A stretch of DNA of 64,000 nt from positions 9,577,341 to 9,641,340 of the forward strand of contig NW_026089624.1 of assembly GCF_024586455.1 (NCBI RefSeq), read 5' to 3'. This stretch comes from Bactrocera neohumeralis (Eukaryota; Arthropoda; Insecta; Diptera; Tephritidae). Numbering within the stretch: position 1 is the first letter of the stretch; each line of letters starts with the position of its first letter. The notes under the pieces are model-generated. The model searched no databases and was not told the origin of the DNA. It saw only the letters and a program-made list of their open reading frames with translations. Made by a program: the position numbers and the translations under genes. Positions 23,701-33,182 of the stretch are shown piece after piece.

Positions 23701-23795
23701 ACCCCTATTGTAACGAAGAAGTAGCTATGCTAACTTCTAGAGATGAACCACCAAGACGACTCAAACGCCTCAAACCCAGCGATCTGTCAAATTAG
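20768..23795 (+). pseudogene. Jockey ORF2 endonuclease-reverse transcriptase, interrupted by a MITE
   Basis: ORF2 starts at ATG 20768 (MTKSLKILL, TAG replacing Trp soon after). Endonuclease: CMISETLL near 20870, GGDFNAKNTHWGS and LNSDHSPIYLSY (20931-21401). RT frame 21467-22732: SYRPISLLPIISKLFEKIL, HQFGFRANHSTIDQ, FLDVAKAFDKV, AGVPQGRVLGPLLY, TFADDTALLA (catalytic FADD). After a shift near 22715: AKYLGMTLDTKLRW, YGAQFWVC (22849-23216). A 489-bp MITE then interrupts the gene at codon level; coding resumes at 23706 in the correct frame to the basic C-terminus (RRLKRLKPSDLSN) and TAG at 23793-23795. Confidence 0.85.
23217..23705. mobile_element. MITE in Jockey ORF2 (489 bp, TA flanked)
   Basis: The left end GGGGTATTCTCTTGCTTTTG and the right end reverse complement GGGGTATTCTCTTGCTCTTG differ at one base. 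TA flanks both ends (23215-23216; 23706-23707). Removing the element and one TA re-opens the Jockey ORF2 frame exactly, which confirms the boundaries. No coding capacity. Confidence 0.9.
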
Positions 23796-24920
23796 CCAAT
23801 ACTCTCATAGTAGTTTTGTGATTTTGTAATTATATATTTAAGTCTTATTCAAGTTGCTTGTTAGTCCTTTCTTTTATTTGAACTAGTTGCAATGTACAGT
23901 ACGCTCCGCGTATAAGAGACCCGCTTATAAGAAAAGTCCGTTTATAAGAAACAATTTTGAAACACCTTGGCTTAAAAGAGAAACCGCTTACAAGAAAAAA
24001 CCGGATAACAGAAATTTTTTTCTCTCACGAAATTTATCTGCCCATACAATAAAAAACCTCTTAAAAGAAATAATTTTCAAAACTTTGTGCTGGCAAGGTT
24101 ATATCTTAAATGTATTAAAATTTGTTTCTGGCAACGCTAAAATTTGCATCACAGCTGTTTTTAAAAAAAGAAAATAATCGAAAAAGCAAGAAATAAAAAT
24201 GGAAAAAAATAAAAAAACGCTTTGAAATTAAAACAAAAATCAAAATTGTAGAAGAAGCAAAAAGCAGCAAAGGCCGAAGCGAAATTTCCAAAAAATATAA
24301 TATTGTAAGCAGCACGATTTCGAAAATTTTGAAAAAATCGAAAGAACTCAGTGAAAAGAGCTATACCTGCCGGAACTTAGAGCAAAAGAGGACACGCACA
24401 TCAAAACATTAAGCGCTGAACAAATAAATGTCTATTTGGTTCAGGCAAATGATGGAGGCAAACGGTCGTGTAACCGGCCCATTGATCTTTGAAAAAGCGC
24501 AGCAATTTGCAATCAAATTAGGCATCCTTGATTTTAAGCCTAGCCCAGGCTGGCTGCAAAGATGGAAGAAAAACGAAAATGTGCGTTTCAAAAAAACATC
24601 ACGGCGAAGCTGCTTCCGCGGATAATCAATCGGCTTTAAACTTCAAGCAAAATGTTCTTCCAGTTTTACTACAGAAGTATTCATTAGAAGATATTTATAA
24701 CGCCGACGAGACAGGCCTATTTTATAGAGCTCTTCCGACTGGTTCAAGACATCAAAAGAGAGAATCACATTGCTCTTTATAACCAATGCGACTGGTACAG
24801 ACAAATATGCGTATGCCATTTGAAAATATAAAAACCCAAGGTGTTTTCGAGGAAAGATCATTCCTATCCCATGAACATTTAACAAAAAAGCGTGGATCAC
24901 TAGTTGCATCTGGAGAAAAA

Positions 24921-24923
24921 TTA
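24921..24923. repeat. 3-bp target duplication TTA, left (CACTGG transposon copy 1)
   Basis: TTA directly before CACTGG; matched by TTA at 27118-27120 after CCAGTG. Confidence 0.8.
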
Positions 24924-27117
24924 CACTGGTCTACAAAATGTAACTTTTTGTGTGCCTTTCAATTGAATACTTTATTTTTATATTGCTTTGAGGTTACTGA
25001 ATAGGAAAACAAGAATACATATGTTTTTTGAATTAGCTCTTATTTTGAAAATATTCCTAATATTCAAAATTTGGCTTTTAGTAACACGTTAAAGTACAAA
25101 ACATTTTATAATAAAAAGCTATAATAATTATTTCCTTTTATTTTTTGCTTTTTACTTATATAAAATTGGAAATATTACAATTTAAAAAAAAAAATAACGT
25201 ATTTGATTAAGATTTTCTCTTCTTTTTCGTTTGTCTTTTGTAATCACTGTTAGGGGTATCTCTTTTCAAATTCCAGCAGTAGTCCGCTAACATTGACGCA
25301 TCCCATCGGCCCTGGTATCTCTTTTCCATTGTCGAGATATCTTGGTGGAATCATTCACCATGTTCGTCACTTACATCACCGCAGTTAGAAGGGAAAAAAT
25401 CAAGATGAGAGTGAAGAAAATTAATTTTTAGGGACATATTGCAACCCAACTGTTGATACTTTTGAAGGAGATTGTTCACAAGTTCAACATAATTTTCATT
25501 TCTCTCATTGTACAAAAAACCATGAACGACTGCTCTAAAAGATTCCCATGCTTCTTTTTCAAAGCCCTGTAAAACTGAATCAAAGTTTTGGTCCTTTAGA
25601 ATCACTCTTATTTGAGGTCCGATAAAGATTCTCTCTTTAATTTTGGCGTCGCTTATACGTGGAAATTTACTTCGCAGGTATTTGAATGCTGGTCCATCCT
25701 CGTTGAGAGCCTTCACAAAGTTTTTCATTAGTCCCAATTTTATATGTAAAGGTGGTAGAAGAAGTTTTTGGGAATTAACTAGAGGAAGGTGCTGGACGTT
25801 CTTTTCTCCAGGATTCAGGCTTAGTCCAGCATTCCAATCTTTTTTATGTAATGTAGAGATCTAGCCCGACTATCCCACTCGCACAAAAAACAACAGTACT
25901 TTGGTATAGCCCATTTGTAAACCCAATACCATTGCTATGACGTTTAGATCACCACAAATCTGCCATTCGTGCTCTGAGTATGATATAGCATCTAAAATTA
26001 ATTTCAAGTTTTCGTATGTTTCTTTAGTATGCACAGCGTGGCATAACGGAATCGATGGTTGTGTGTTACCATTATGGAGAAGAACAGCTTTTAAACTTAA
26101 TTTTGAGGAGTCTATGAACAGCCGCCATTCCTGTGGATGGTATTCAATGTTCAAAGCGTTCATCAAGCCATTTACGTTATTACAGAATGCAAGCTGGTTT
26201 TCGGATTTGAAATAGGGCATCAAGTTCTTCTGACGATATCTGTATAAACTGATTTTGACATCCGGTTGAAGCAAATTCCATTGCTTAAGTCTCGATCCTA
26301 GTAATTCCGCTTTATCTTTTGGCAAATTTAAATCTCGTATAAGGTCGCTGAGTTTATCTTGCGAAATTCTATGAGGTTCGTCACAAAAAATATTGTCACC
26401 CACAAACTGTGGCGATTGTGAGGTTGTAGGCTCATTGTAGACAACTTCCATTGAATTAATCGCTTCTTCAGAATCTTGCTGGTATTCTTCGGGAGGTCGA
26501 GGAACAGCTACATCGATTCCATGTAGTACAGGTCGCGATACAGAGGCTACGTCAGGGTATACTACGCTTCGTTTCTTTTTTCGTGATATACAGTTTGCTT
26601 AGCCACTTAATCAGATTTGTGGAGCAAGTTGTGCAACTAAAATGTGGTACCCACGATTTGTTTTGGTTTTTAATTTTAATTCCAAAATAATGGAAGTAAG
26701 CAGTTTCTAAACGTTGTGCTATTGAGCATCTTTGGTTAGTAAGGGTCACCTTACTACAAATGTAGAAAAAAATGTCTGCACTATTAACACATTTACGCGA
26801 CATAACTAAAACTGTAGATTTTTCACTTAAAATGACAAAAAAACGGTAACAATTTCACGTTTTAACTGTTGAACAAAACACAGTCAACGTTAAACACAAC
26901 AAACAAATGTGAGATAATAAAATTTCCGCGGGTAATCACTAAATATTTTGAGTTATCATCATTAATGTGATAAATCTACCCTCTATTATATTTATAAGGC
27001 GTAAATGCACAATAAGAGCTAATTATGAATTTTAACTTGTATATTTATGTTCAACGAGTGAAATACAATCAATATAGTATATTTTCATGTAGAAGGCAAT
27101 TTTTATGTAGACCAGTG
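24924..27117 (-). mobile_element. CACTGG-ended transposon, copy 1 (2194 bp)
   Basis: Ends are CACTGGTCTACAAAATG and (right, reverse complement) CACTGGTCTACATAAAAA. The target duplication is TTA. Excision of the element plus one TTA restores the pogo transposase frame around it, so both ends are exact. It encodes one minus-strand protein (25207-26803). The terminal CACTG and 3-bp duplication resemble CACTA/CMC-type elements, but the protein is not one I can place in a named superfamily. Confidence 0.88.
25207..26803 (-). pseudogene. Putative transposase of the CACTGG family (uncharacterised protein family), copy 1
   Basis: Start MSRKCVNSADIFFYI at 26803. N-terminal Cys-rich domain (26803-26600: C-x-nC, YFGIKIKNQNKSWVPH, CTTC). 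A deletion near 26585 removes the segment that copy 2 keeps (AIPMIWTEP, DCYFC). The core (26570-25910) has SDLIRDLNLPKDKAELLGSR, WRLFIDSSKLSLKAVLLHNG (candidate Asp, codon 26112-26110) and WQICGDLNVIAMVLGLQ (candidate Asp, 25950-25948). After a one-base shift near 25905 a C-x2-C (CFLC, 25892-25881) follows, then LGLMKNFVKAL, NMSLKINFLHSHLDFFP and SDEHGE-stop-FHQDI (TGA at 25353-25351 replaces Arg), YQGRW, and a Lys/Arg tail ending at TAA 25209-25207. Similar proteins are widespread in insects as uncharacterised proteins. The RNase H-like (DDE) reading is inference. Confidence 0.75.
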
Positions 27118-27120
27118 TTA
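27118..27120. repeat. 3-bp target duplication TTA, right (CACTGG transposon copy 1)
   Basis: TTA immediately after CCAGTG; partner of 24921-24923. Confidence 0.8.
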
Positions 27121-28258
27121 TAAAAGAGTTTGATGCTAAACTGGCATCAAAAAATAAAAAGATTCTACTCCTTATTGATAACGCTTCATGCCACAAATTG
27201 GATTTCACACCAAAAAGCATTGAAATTGTATTTTTACCACGGTGTACTACAAGTCTAATTCAACCTTTGGACCAAGGTTTGCTATACTAGCATTTGCCAC
27301 TTTTAAGTTTCATGTCTTTTTATTTGTTATAGGTATTATTCATTATATTATTTTTCGCGAACAGATACTAGCAGCAGAAGGTGGATTTATGGCTAATTTC
27401 TTAAAAAGCGTTAATATTTTGCGAGTCATTGTCAGGCGAAATTGTTTTAAAAAGGCCGGAATTTACGAAGGAATCCCTGTAATGGACTCAAATTATGATA
27501 CTACCTCAGAGAATATTTATTGTGAAACCGAAAGCCGTGCCTCAAATGATGATTTTTGCGAGATTCAAGACAATAACTCTTTTTTCGAAAATTTAGCTGA
27601 GAACTGTTTTGGGGCTATAAACGAAAATTATATAATAGACAAAATACTAGAAGATGAGAGTAGAGATATTATAGAAGACTCTGCAGGTAGTGCAGTACCA
27701 CCTAGCAGAGAGGAAGCGCTACAAGCCTTGTTTGTATTGAAGCAATACTTAAATGATGATGATAACTTAGTAAATATTGAGAAAATTCTCTTTAATGAAC
27801 CTGACAAATCTCTTGTTCAAAAAAAAAATAAATGACTTCTTTTCAACGTCAAAAAAATTATAAATTTATATGTACATAAACAAAACGTGCAATATTTACT
27901 ATAAAAAGCAACTGTCGCAAAGTGCCCACTTTTTAAATTCCTATACATGTAATATGAATTTTCTATGAATTTGAAGTTTTGTTAATTTTCGTTAATGTTT
28001 ATTGTTCTTTTTTATTAAAAATATTGAATGAAATAAATTAAATCAAATAAAAGATTTGTTTTCGTGCAACATAACGCGATGTACGGTTATAAGAAGTTTG
28101 TGCATGAAATTTGTAAGATATCCGCATATAAGAAACTATTTCTTATATACGGACTCCGCCTAAAAGAAAAAAACCGGATATAAGAAAAATGTTAGTGGCA
28201 TTTTTAAAGTTTCTTATATGCGGACTATACTGTATAAACAAAATAAAAAAAAAATAAA

Positions 28259-28271
28259 ATATGTCCTAAAG
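28259..28271. repeat. Target-site duplication, right copy (Jockey element)
   Basis: ATATGTCCTAAAG, identical to 19062-19074, directly after the A-rich tail. Confidence 0.8.
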
Positions 28272-29075
28272 TGATTGTCAAGAATGATAAAACTTTACAG
28301 AAACTAGGCAAAAATGTGTCAAAATATTAAAAAGAGGATAAATTGCGAGAGCTTAAATAATCACAAATGAAGAACGCGAGGGATTTCAAGGTAAAGACAG
28401 GTATAGTACTGTAAAACCAAAACCAAGCACTAACCCATGAAATAATGGTGGAAATAAGCGATCAAGACGAAGAGAAAATCGTTGAGTTTATTCGTAATAA
28501 ATGGCCTGTTTATGTCTGATGAGGCCTTTATGATATAAACGGAAATGTGAACAAGCAAAATTGCAGTATATGTATTGACCATAAATAGTCCAAAAGACGG
28601 AACTTCGCTAAGAACGAGTCACTGTGAAGTGCGCAGTTCCATCAAGATGTATTTCGGGCCATACTTCTTTGAAGAAAACGGTGTAACAGTAACTACATAT
28701 CAATGGGCAACATTATTGAAAGATGTTGATTGAGGTTTTTCCCTACAACTGGGCCTTGGAAGTATTTCATTCAATAGCGTTTAGTTCTGGCAAGATATAG
28801 CTAATGCACACATATCCAACCGGTTATTGCATACCTCCAACGAAATTTTGAAAACAAATTAATATCAAAAAACTCCAATTTTCGCTGGCCCCCAATAATC
28901 ACCTGACCTGACTGCACAAGGCTTTTTTGTGGAATGTACAAAACAAAACCCAGAAAACTAACTGAATTGGAGCAATCCATTAAATCGATAATCGGGGCTA
29001 TACTGACTTCAACCCTTTAGGCCGCAATGAATAATCTTCCAATTAGGTGTCGCATATGTGTGGCTGATGAGGTCG
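28262..29075 (+). pseudogene. Tc/mariner-superfamily (DDE_3) transposase relic
   Basis: Plus-strand frames carry scattered but ordered similarity: PKVIVKNDKTLQKLGKNVSK (28264-28327), HEIMVEISDQDEEKIVEFIR (28438-28500), LFMSDEA (first acidic strand, near 28507), GNVNKQNC (near 28545), GPYFFEENGVTV (near 28657), then a damaged PDCTRLF-type DDE strand (near 28905) and a terminal helix. The segment around 28438-28500 may come from another part of the same protein. Stops in every frame show it is dead. I saw no inverted ends. Confidence 0.55.
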
Positions 29076-30333
29076 TTTACGGTCCATAATTTCTGAAAAT
29101 AATTAATTATATAAAAAAAAAGAAATGTATTGTATTGATTAAAAAATGGTTTCTTCCACACTGTAGGTAGAAAGAAATGTTTGCTCTACCAAGAAGCGTT
29201 CATAAGCATCATAAAATGAGAGTCATGCAACTTAACCAGAACTAGTACTGCGAGGTTGTACATGAGCTTCTTAGGTAAACGCTATACGTGCAAATGTGGC
29301 TATACTTAGTAAGCAGCACGAACAAAGCTGCCATATGCGCATATACATAGAGGGAAGGCGATTCAAGACAAGCTGCTATTAGGTAAATATTTCTAAACTC
29401 GAGCGAAAATCGATTGGATTGATTCCCTCAAGCGATATAAGTATGTAAGTAGAACATTTCTTTAGCAACCGGCAACTAATTAAATAACCAAAATACTCGT
29501 GCAAAGATAATTGCGATTGATAATACTAATGCGTTAAATTGTGATAACAATAAAATCAGTCTTTACATGTATTTAAGCTACCAATCGTTTACTTGAACAC
29601 ATACAAACTTATACTACATTCTGAATCTCACCAACATCCATCATACAAATTAATTTTCTGCCGCCTGGGTATTCATTCATTTAACGCTGATATGGGGTGA
29701 TATAATAGTATACCTATTTGCAGCTTTCCTGCGTTATGGAGAGTTACATGCATCATTTATGTGTTTGTAATGCTGCTTGTTATGGTGCACCCCTCAATTA
29801 ATTTGGTCGTAAAGTGTACAAACCCACAAAATCAATTGAAACATTTCGTTAAGGTGATGAAAGGAAATCAAAATAAGTGGAAGTTAAATCCGATTGAGTT
29901 TAATAAGCCCTTAGGAAAGCGCTGGTTGTTGTCGCCTGTCAAAGTTTGCTAAGGGTTTTCATATTCAGATATACATAAAAACATACATGTACAAATATAT
30001 ATAACTGCCATATGCTACGGTTGCGCAGTATTATTTGTAGCTTTTCGCTACACAATTGTACCGTATGGGCAAAAGTGCATGTGTAAAATCTTATATGTCT
30101 ATCCATATATGTATAGAGTAAAATTTCCCAATGCATCAATAAATTCCATGAAGAAATGTTTTGACTAGACTTGCCTCATTTAGCTTTAGTGGTTAAGTAT
30201 GTATGTATTACATCTAGAGAACTGTGATTTTCTGTATATAGGTACATATATTAGTTAAATAGTTTATCTCAATTTTTACTCTCGCTTGCACGGACAAACG
30301 GATTCACATTCTAAATTCATCTCGTCGTGGTTA
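29076..30333. other. AT-rich stretch, nothing recognised
   Basis: A 63-residue frame at 29761-29952 has no recognisable domain. No inverted repeats were noticed. Confidence 0.4.
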
Positions 30334-30858
30334 TACAAGGAGCGTTCCAAGGTAAACAGGACTTTTTGAATCTAGCGCCTCCTGGTGGCGCCATTTATGT
30401 TTCGACCAGTGCGTTAGAATCTGCTATCTTTACCGATTGTCAAGTGAGTTTGCGTTATCGGCGCGAACAAAGAGCCAACATTAAATTTTGTTTTAAAATT
30501 GGTAAAACTTTTACCAAAACGTTTTAATTGATGAAACATGTTTATGGCGATGATTGCCTATCCCGTAGCAGAGTGCACGAGAGGTCTCGACGTTTTCAAA
30601 GTGGTCGTGAGGACATAAATGACAATCAACATGTGGACCAATCAAAATCCGTGATCACCGGAAATTCCATCGAAACTGTGCGTGAATTCCACATACTGGC
30701 CAACGAGCTAAAACACTCGTTCGACATGCTTTTGGATCGTGAAAAAAACTGTATTGAAGCAGAAGGAGACTATTTTGAATAAAATAAATTCATTGTGCCG
30801 AAATAATCATTTATTCTGTTCTTTTTTAAGTCCTGTTTTCTTTGGAACACACCTTGTA
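30334..30858 (+). mobile_element. Internally deleted mariner (525 bp, TA flanked)
   Basis: Ends are TACAAGGAGCGTTCCAAGG and (right, reverse complement) TACAAGGTGTGTTCCAAAG, matching for about 30 bp into AAACAGGACT. TA flanks both ends (30332-30333; 30859-30860). The right end is nearly the same as the mariner end at 62109, so the two copies belong to one family. Confidence 0.88.
30390..30782 (+). pseudogene. Mariner transposase, N- and C-termini fused by deletion
   Basis: The N-terminal helix-turn-helix part (YGDDCLSRSRVHERSRRFQ, then DQSKSVITGNSIETVREF) joins directly to the last residues of the catalytic domain (NELKHSFDMLLDREKNC, ending GDYFE and TAA at 30780-30782). The whole DDE core between them is deleted. 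An in-frame TAA near 30526 also separates the first segment (30327-30527). The same C-terminus occurs in the minus-strand copy at 62173-62514. Confidence 0.85.
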
Positions 30859-30932
30859 TATATCTATCTTGGTTGGTTTCAGGTCATACAAACAACCGTC
30901 AGTTGAATAAAAATATTGCACTCTATACATTA

Positions 30933-31264
30933 GGGTGCTTCAAAAAAACTTTGAATTTTTTTTTTCAACTCTTACCCCCTCAAATGTTAGTGATTGACAA
31001 ACAAAATATCTTCCCTCAAGCCAGGCGCTTTCTGAATATTTGATGGTTACTTTTGAGAAACGAAAATTAGTTGGTGAAATTTTAGTTTGAACGAAAAAAC
31101 CAAAATTCCTATGTAAAATGTATGGGAACCTAAAACAAAAATAGCGACCCCTTAGAATTAAGCTACAGCGCCTGGCTTGAGGGAGGATATTTTGTTTGTC
31201 AATCACTAACATTTGAGGGGGTAAGAGTTGAAAAAAAAATTTAAAAAATTTTTTTGAAGCACCC
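30933..31264. mobile_element. Foldback-type MITE with about 100-bp inverted arms (332 bp)
   Basis: The left arm (GGGTGCTTCAAAAAAACTTT, then TCAACTCTTACCCCCTC, then CTTCCCTCAAGCCAGGCGCT) is repeated inverted on the right, ending GAAGCACCC. TA flanks both ends (30931-30932; 31265-31266). The arms cover about two thirds of the element, so its transcript would form a long hairpin. Confidence 0.9.
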
Positions 31265-31417
31265 TACTATACATGTTGCCAACTAATAGGATCCAGCTCG
31301 ATCGAGGCCAAACAATTCATGTCTCTGTGAACAACTGGTGTATTGGAATGGAGATACATTAGCAACCTGTTATATCACTTTAATGAGGTATAGGCACGCA
31401 ATATTTTACTATGAACT

Positions 31418-32655
31418 GTGGGGCGGCATTTCAAACTCCTTACGTGCAGCTGCAAACGAAACCATTGGTTTTCGGAAAATGCAAAAAAACAGCTGGTACG
31501 GCGAGGAGTGCCGTGTCGCAGAGGAGAGAAAACTGACTGCCTACTTCGCAACGTTACGATCGAACACAACACTTGCGGGATGGGATAGATACCGAGAGTT
31601 AAAAAGGGAAGCGAGACGCATTTGTAGACAGAAAACGAAAGAGGCTGAAATGCATGAGTACGAAGAGCTTGATAAGCTGGCCGACAGTGGTAATGCTCGA
31701 AAATTCTACGAAAAAATGCGGCGGCTTACAGAAGGTTTCAAGACCGAAGCATACTCTTGTAGAACCTCCAAAGGTGATCTAGTCACCGATGCCCAGAGCA
31801 TACTTAAATTATGGAGGGAACTCTTCTCCAGCCTGCTGAATGGCAGTGAACGTACAACGCCAGGAGAAGGCGAACCCGATTCCCCAATCGATGACGATGT
31901 AGCAGACGTTCCATTACCCGACCATGAAGAAGTTCGAATAGCAATTGCCCGCCCCAAGAAAAACAAAGCGGCGGGGGCCGATGGATTGCCGGCCGAGCTA
32001 TTCAAACACGGCGGCGAAGAACTGATAAGAAGCATGCATCAGCTTCTTTGTAAAATATGGTCGAACGAAAGCATGCCCAACGATTGGAATTTAAGTGTGC
32101 TATGCCCAATCCACAAAAAGGAGACCCCACAATCTGCGCCAACTACCGTGGGATAAGCCTCCTCAACATCGCGTATAAGGTTCTATCGAGCGTATTGTGT
32201 GAAAGATTAAAGCCCAATGTTTACAAACTGATTGAACCTTATCAGTGTGGCTTTAGACTTGGAAAATCAACAACGACCAGATATTCACAATGCGCCAAAT
32301 CTTGAAAAAGACCCGTGAAAGGAGAATCGACACACACCACCTCTTCGTCGATTTCAAAGCTGCTTTCGACAGCACGAGAAGGAGCTGCCTTTATGCCGCG
32401 ATGTCTGAATTTGGTATACCCGCAAAACTAATACGGCTGTGTAAACTGACGATGAGCAACACCAAAAGCTCCGTCAGAATCGGGAAGGACCTCTCTGAGC
32501 CGTTCGATACCAAACGAGGTTTCAGACAAGGCGACCTTATCGTGCGACTTCTTCAACCTGCTTCTGGAGAAAATTATTCCAGCTGCAGAACTAAATAGAG
32601 AAGGTACCATCTTCTATAAGAGTGTACAGCTGCTGGCGTATGCCGATGATATTGT
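31418..32655 (+). mobile_element. RTE fragment, copy C (truncated at both ends)
   Basis: Homologous to copy A 3788-5030. It begins at GTGGGGCGGCATTTC and ends abruptly at GCCGATGATATTG, within the RT catalytic box, where unrelated sequence takes over. Loss of the 3' end shows later deletion or replacement, since RTE insertions normally keep their 3' end. Confidence 0.85.
31426..32655 (+). pseudogene. RTE linker and reverse transcriptase, copy C
   Basis: The long frame 31338-32156 covers the linker (RRICRQKTKEAEMHEYEELD, LLNGSERTTPGEGE, AAGADGLPAELFKHGGEEL). After a one-base loss near 32120 the RT continues in 32057-32305 (NYRGISLLNIAYKVLS, YQCGFRLGKSTT) and 32290-32598 (HHLFVDFKAAFDSTR, FRQGD). 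It stops after the first part of the YADD box. Compared with copy A it is the better preserved in the linker. Confidence 0.85.
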
Positions 32656-33180
32656 CCATCATTGCATAGATGATATATAAATTATTATAACCGTCATTTT
32701 GACGGGTCTTGGTATAAATAGGTACAGGTCATACTGATTGTGGAAATTAAAGTCGATGAAGGGAAATTGAATTGTAATAATTAACTGTTCTTATATTTTA
32801 TTAAAAGTCGTAATAAAACTCTGGAACGATTATGTAAACAATAATCAAATTTTTAAGCATGTAATTTGAAAACCGTCAAAATGACGGTCTTGGTAGTTCT
32901 AGTGTTAGTATAGGTTTCTTAAGTTACATATTTATATAAAGTATGTATTTATTTGCTTTGGGCATTAGAAGTTTTGATAAAATCTTAAAAGACCAAATAT
33001 GCATATAATTATGTGTACATGTAAACAGATTTTAAAAAACCGTACGCATAAAGTTCATGTTCACATATTCACATACATATGTACATATGTAATTTTTTGT
33101 GCATTTTCACATATGTATGTAATTTTTCTTTACAAATAAAGAATCATTCGCATAATGTTTGTAAATTTGTCTACACACAA
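32656..33180. repeat. Two copies of a CCGTCATTTTGACGG palindrome in AT-rich DNA
   Basis: The 15-bp palindrome-like word is at 32691-32705 and (as CCGTCAAAATGACGG) 32873-32887, each followed by a TCTTGGTA word. The right copy continues TAGTTCTAGTG, an end typical of small piggyBac-like MITEs in flies. The rest (to 33180) is ACATATGT-type simple sequence. Confidence 0.4.
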
Positions 33181-33182
33181 CT

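Larger units (their letters stand above)
24199..27835 (+). pseudogene. Pogo-like transposase (CENP-B HTH plus DDE_1), split by an insertion
   Basis: N-terminal psq/CENP-B helix-turn-helix at about 24215-24350 (FEIKTKIKIVEEAK, SEISKKYNIVSSTISKILKK) with a shift near 24215; second CENP-B domain 24428-24590 (ANGRVTGPLIFEKAQQFAIK); first catalytic Asp in YNADETGLFYRALP (near 24700). Coding then reaches KKAWITS and stops at the inserted transposon. After it (27121 on) come LLIDNASCH (second Asp) and PLDQG (third Asp, 30 residues later, a DD30D spacing). A 55-bp GT-AG intron (27278-27332) fits between PLDQG and IIHYIIFREQ. The C-terminal exon (27333-27835) ends with EALQALFVLKQYL and an acidic tail. 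Confidence 0.85.
23897..28232 (+). mobile_element. Pogo/Tigger-like transposon (about 2.1 kb plus a 2.2-kb insert)
   Basis: Termini begin CAGT and are inverted: left CAGTACGCTCCGCGTATAAG, right (reverse complement) CAGTATAGTCCGCATATAAG. TA flanks both ends (23895-23896; 28233-28234). TATAAGAAA motifs recur in both subterminal regions (23935-24010; 28090-28220). It encodes a CENP-B/DDE_1 transposase interrupted by the CACTGG transposon at 24924-27117. Confidence 0.88.
19075..28258 (+). mobile_element. Jockey-clade non-LTR retrotransposon carrying nested insertions
   Basis: The element comprises a 5' leader (19075-19466), ORF1 (Gag), ORF2 (endonuclease-RT) and an A-rich tail at about 28235-28258, flanked by a 13-bp duplication. 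Two DNA elements sit inside it: a MITE (23217-23705) interrupting ORF2, and a pogo-like element (23897-28232) in the 3' UTR or tail. Without them the Jockey copy is about 4.4 kb, a normal length for the clade. Confidence 0.8.

Noticed and set aside
25351..26451. CACTGG-family protein as an exon of a host gene on the minus strand
   Set aside because: It lies inside a precisely bounded insertion in a pogo element and carries a frameshift, an in-frame stop and a deletion.
30540..30782. Mariner-type frame as a domesticated host gene
   Set aside because: Flanked by matched terminal repeats and TA on both sides, with the core deleted; it is a deletion derivative.
30940..31212. 90-codon minus-strand frame
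   Set aside because: Lies wholly within the foldback MITE; its opposite arms create the open frame.
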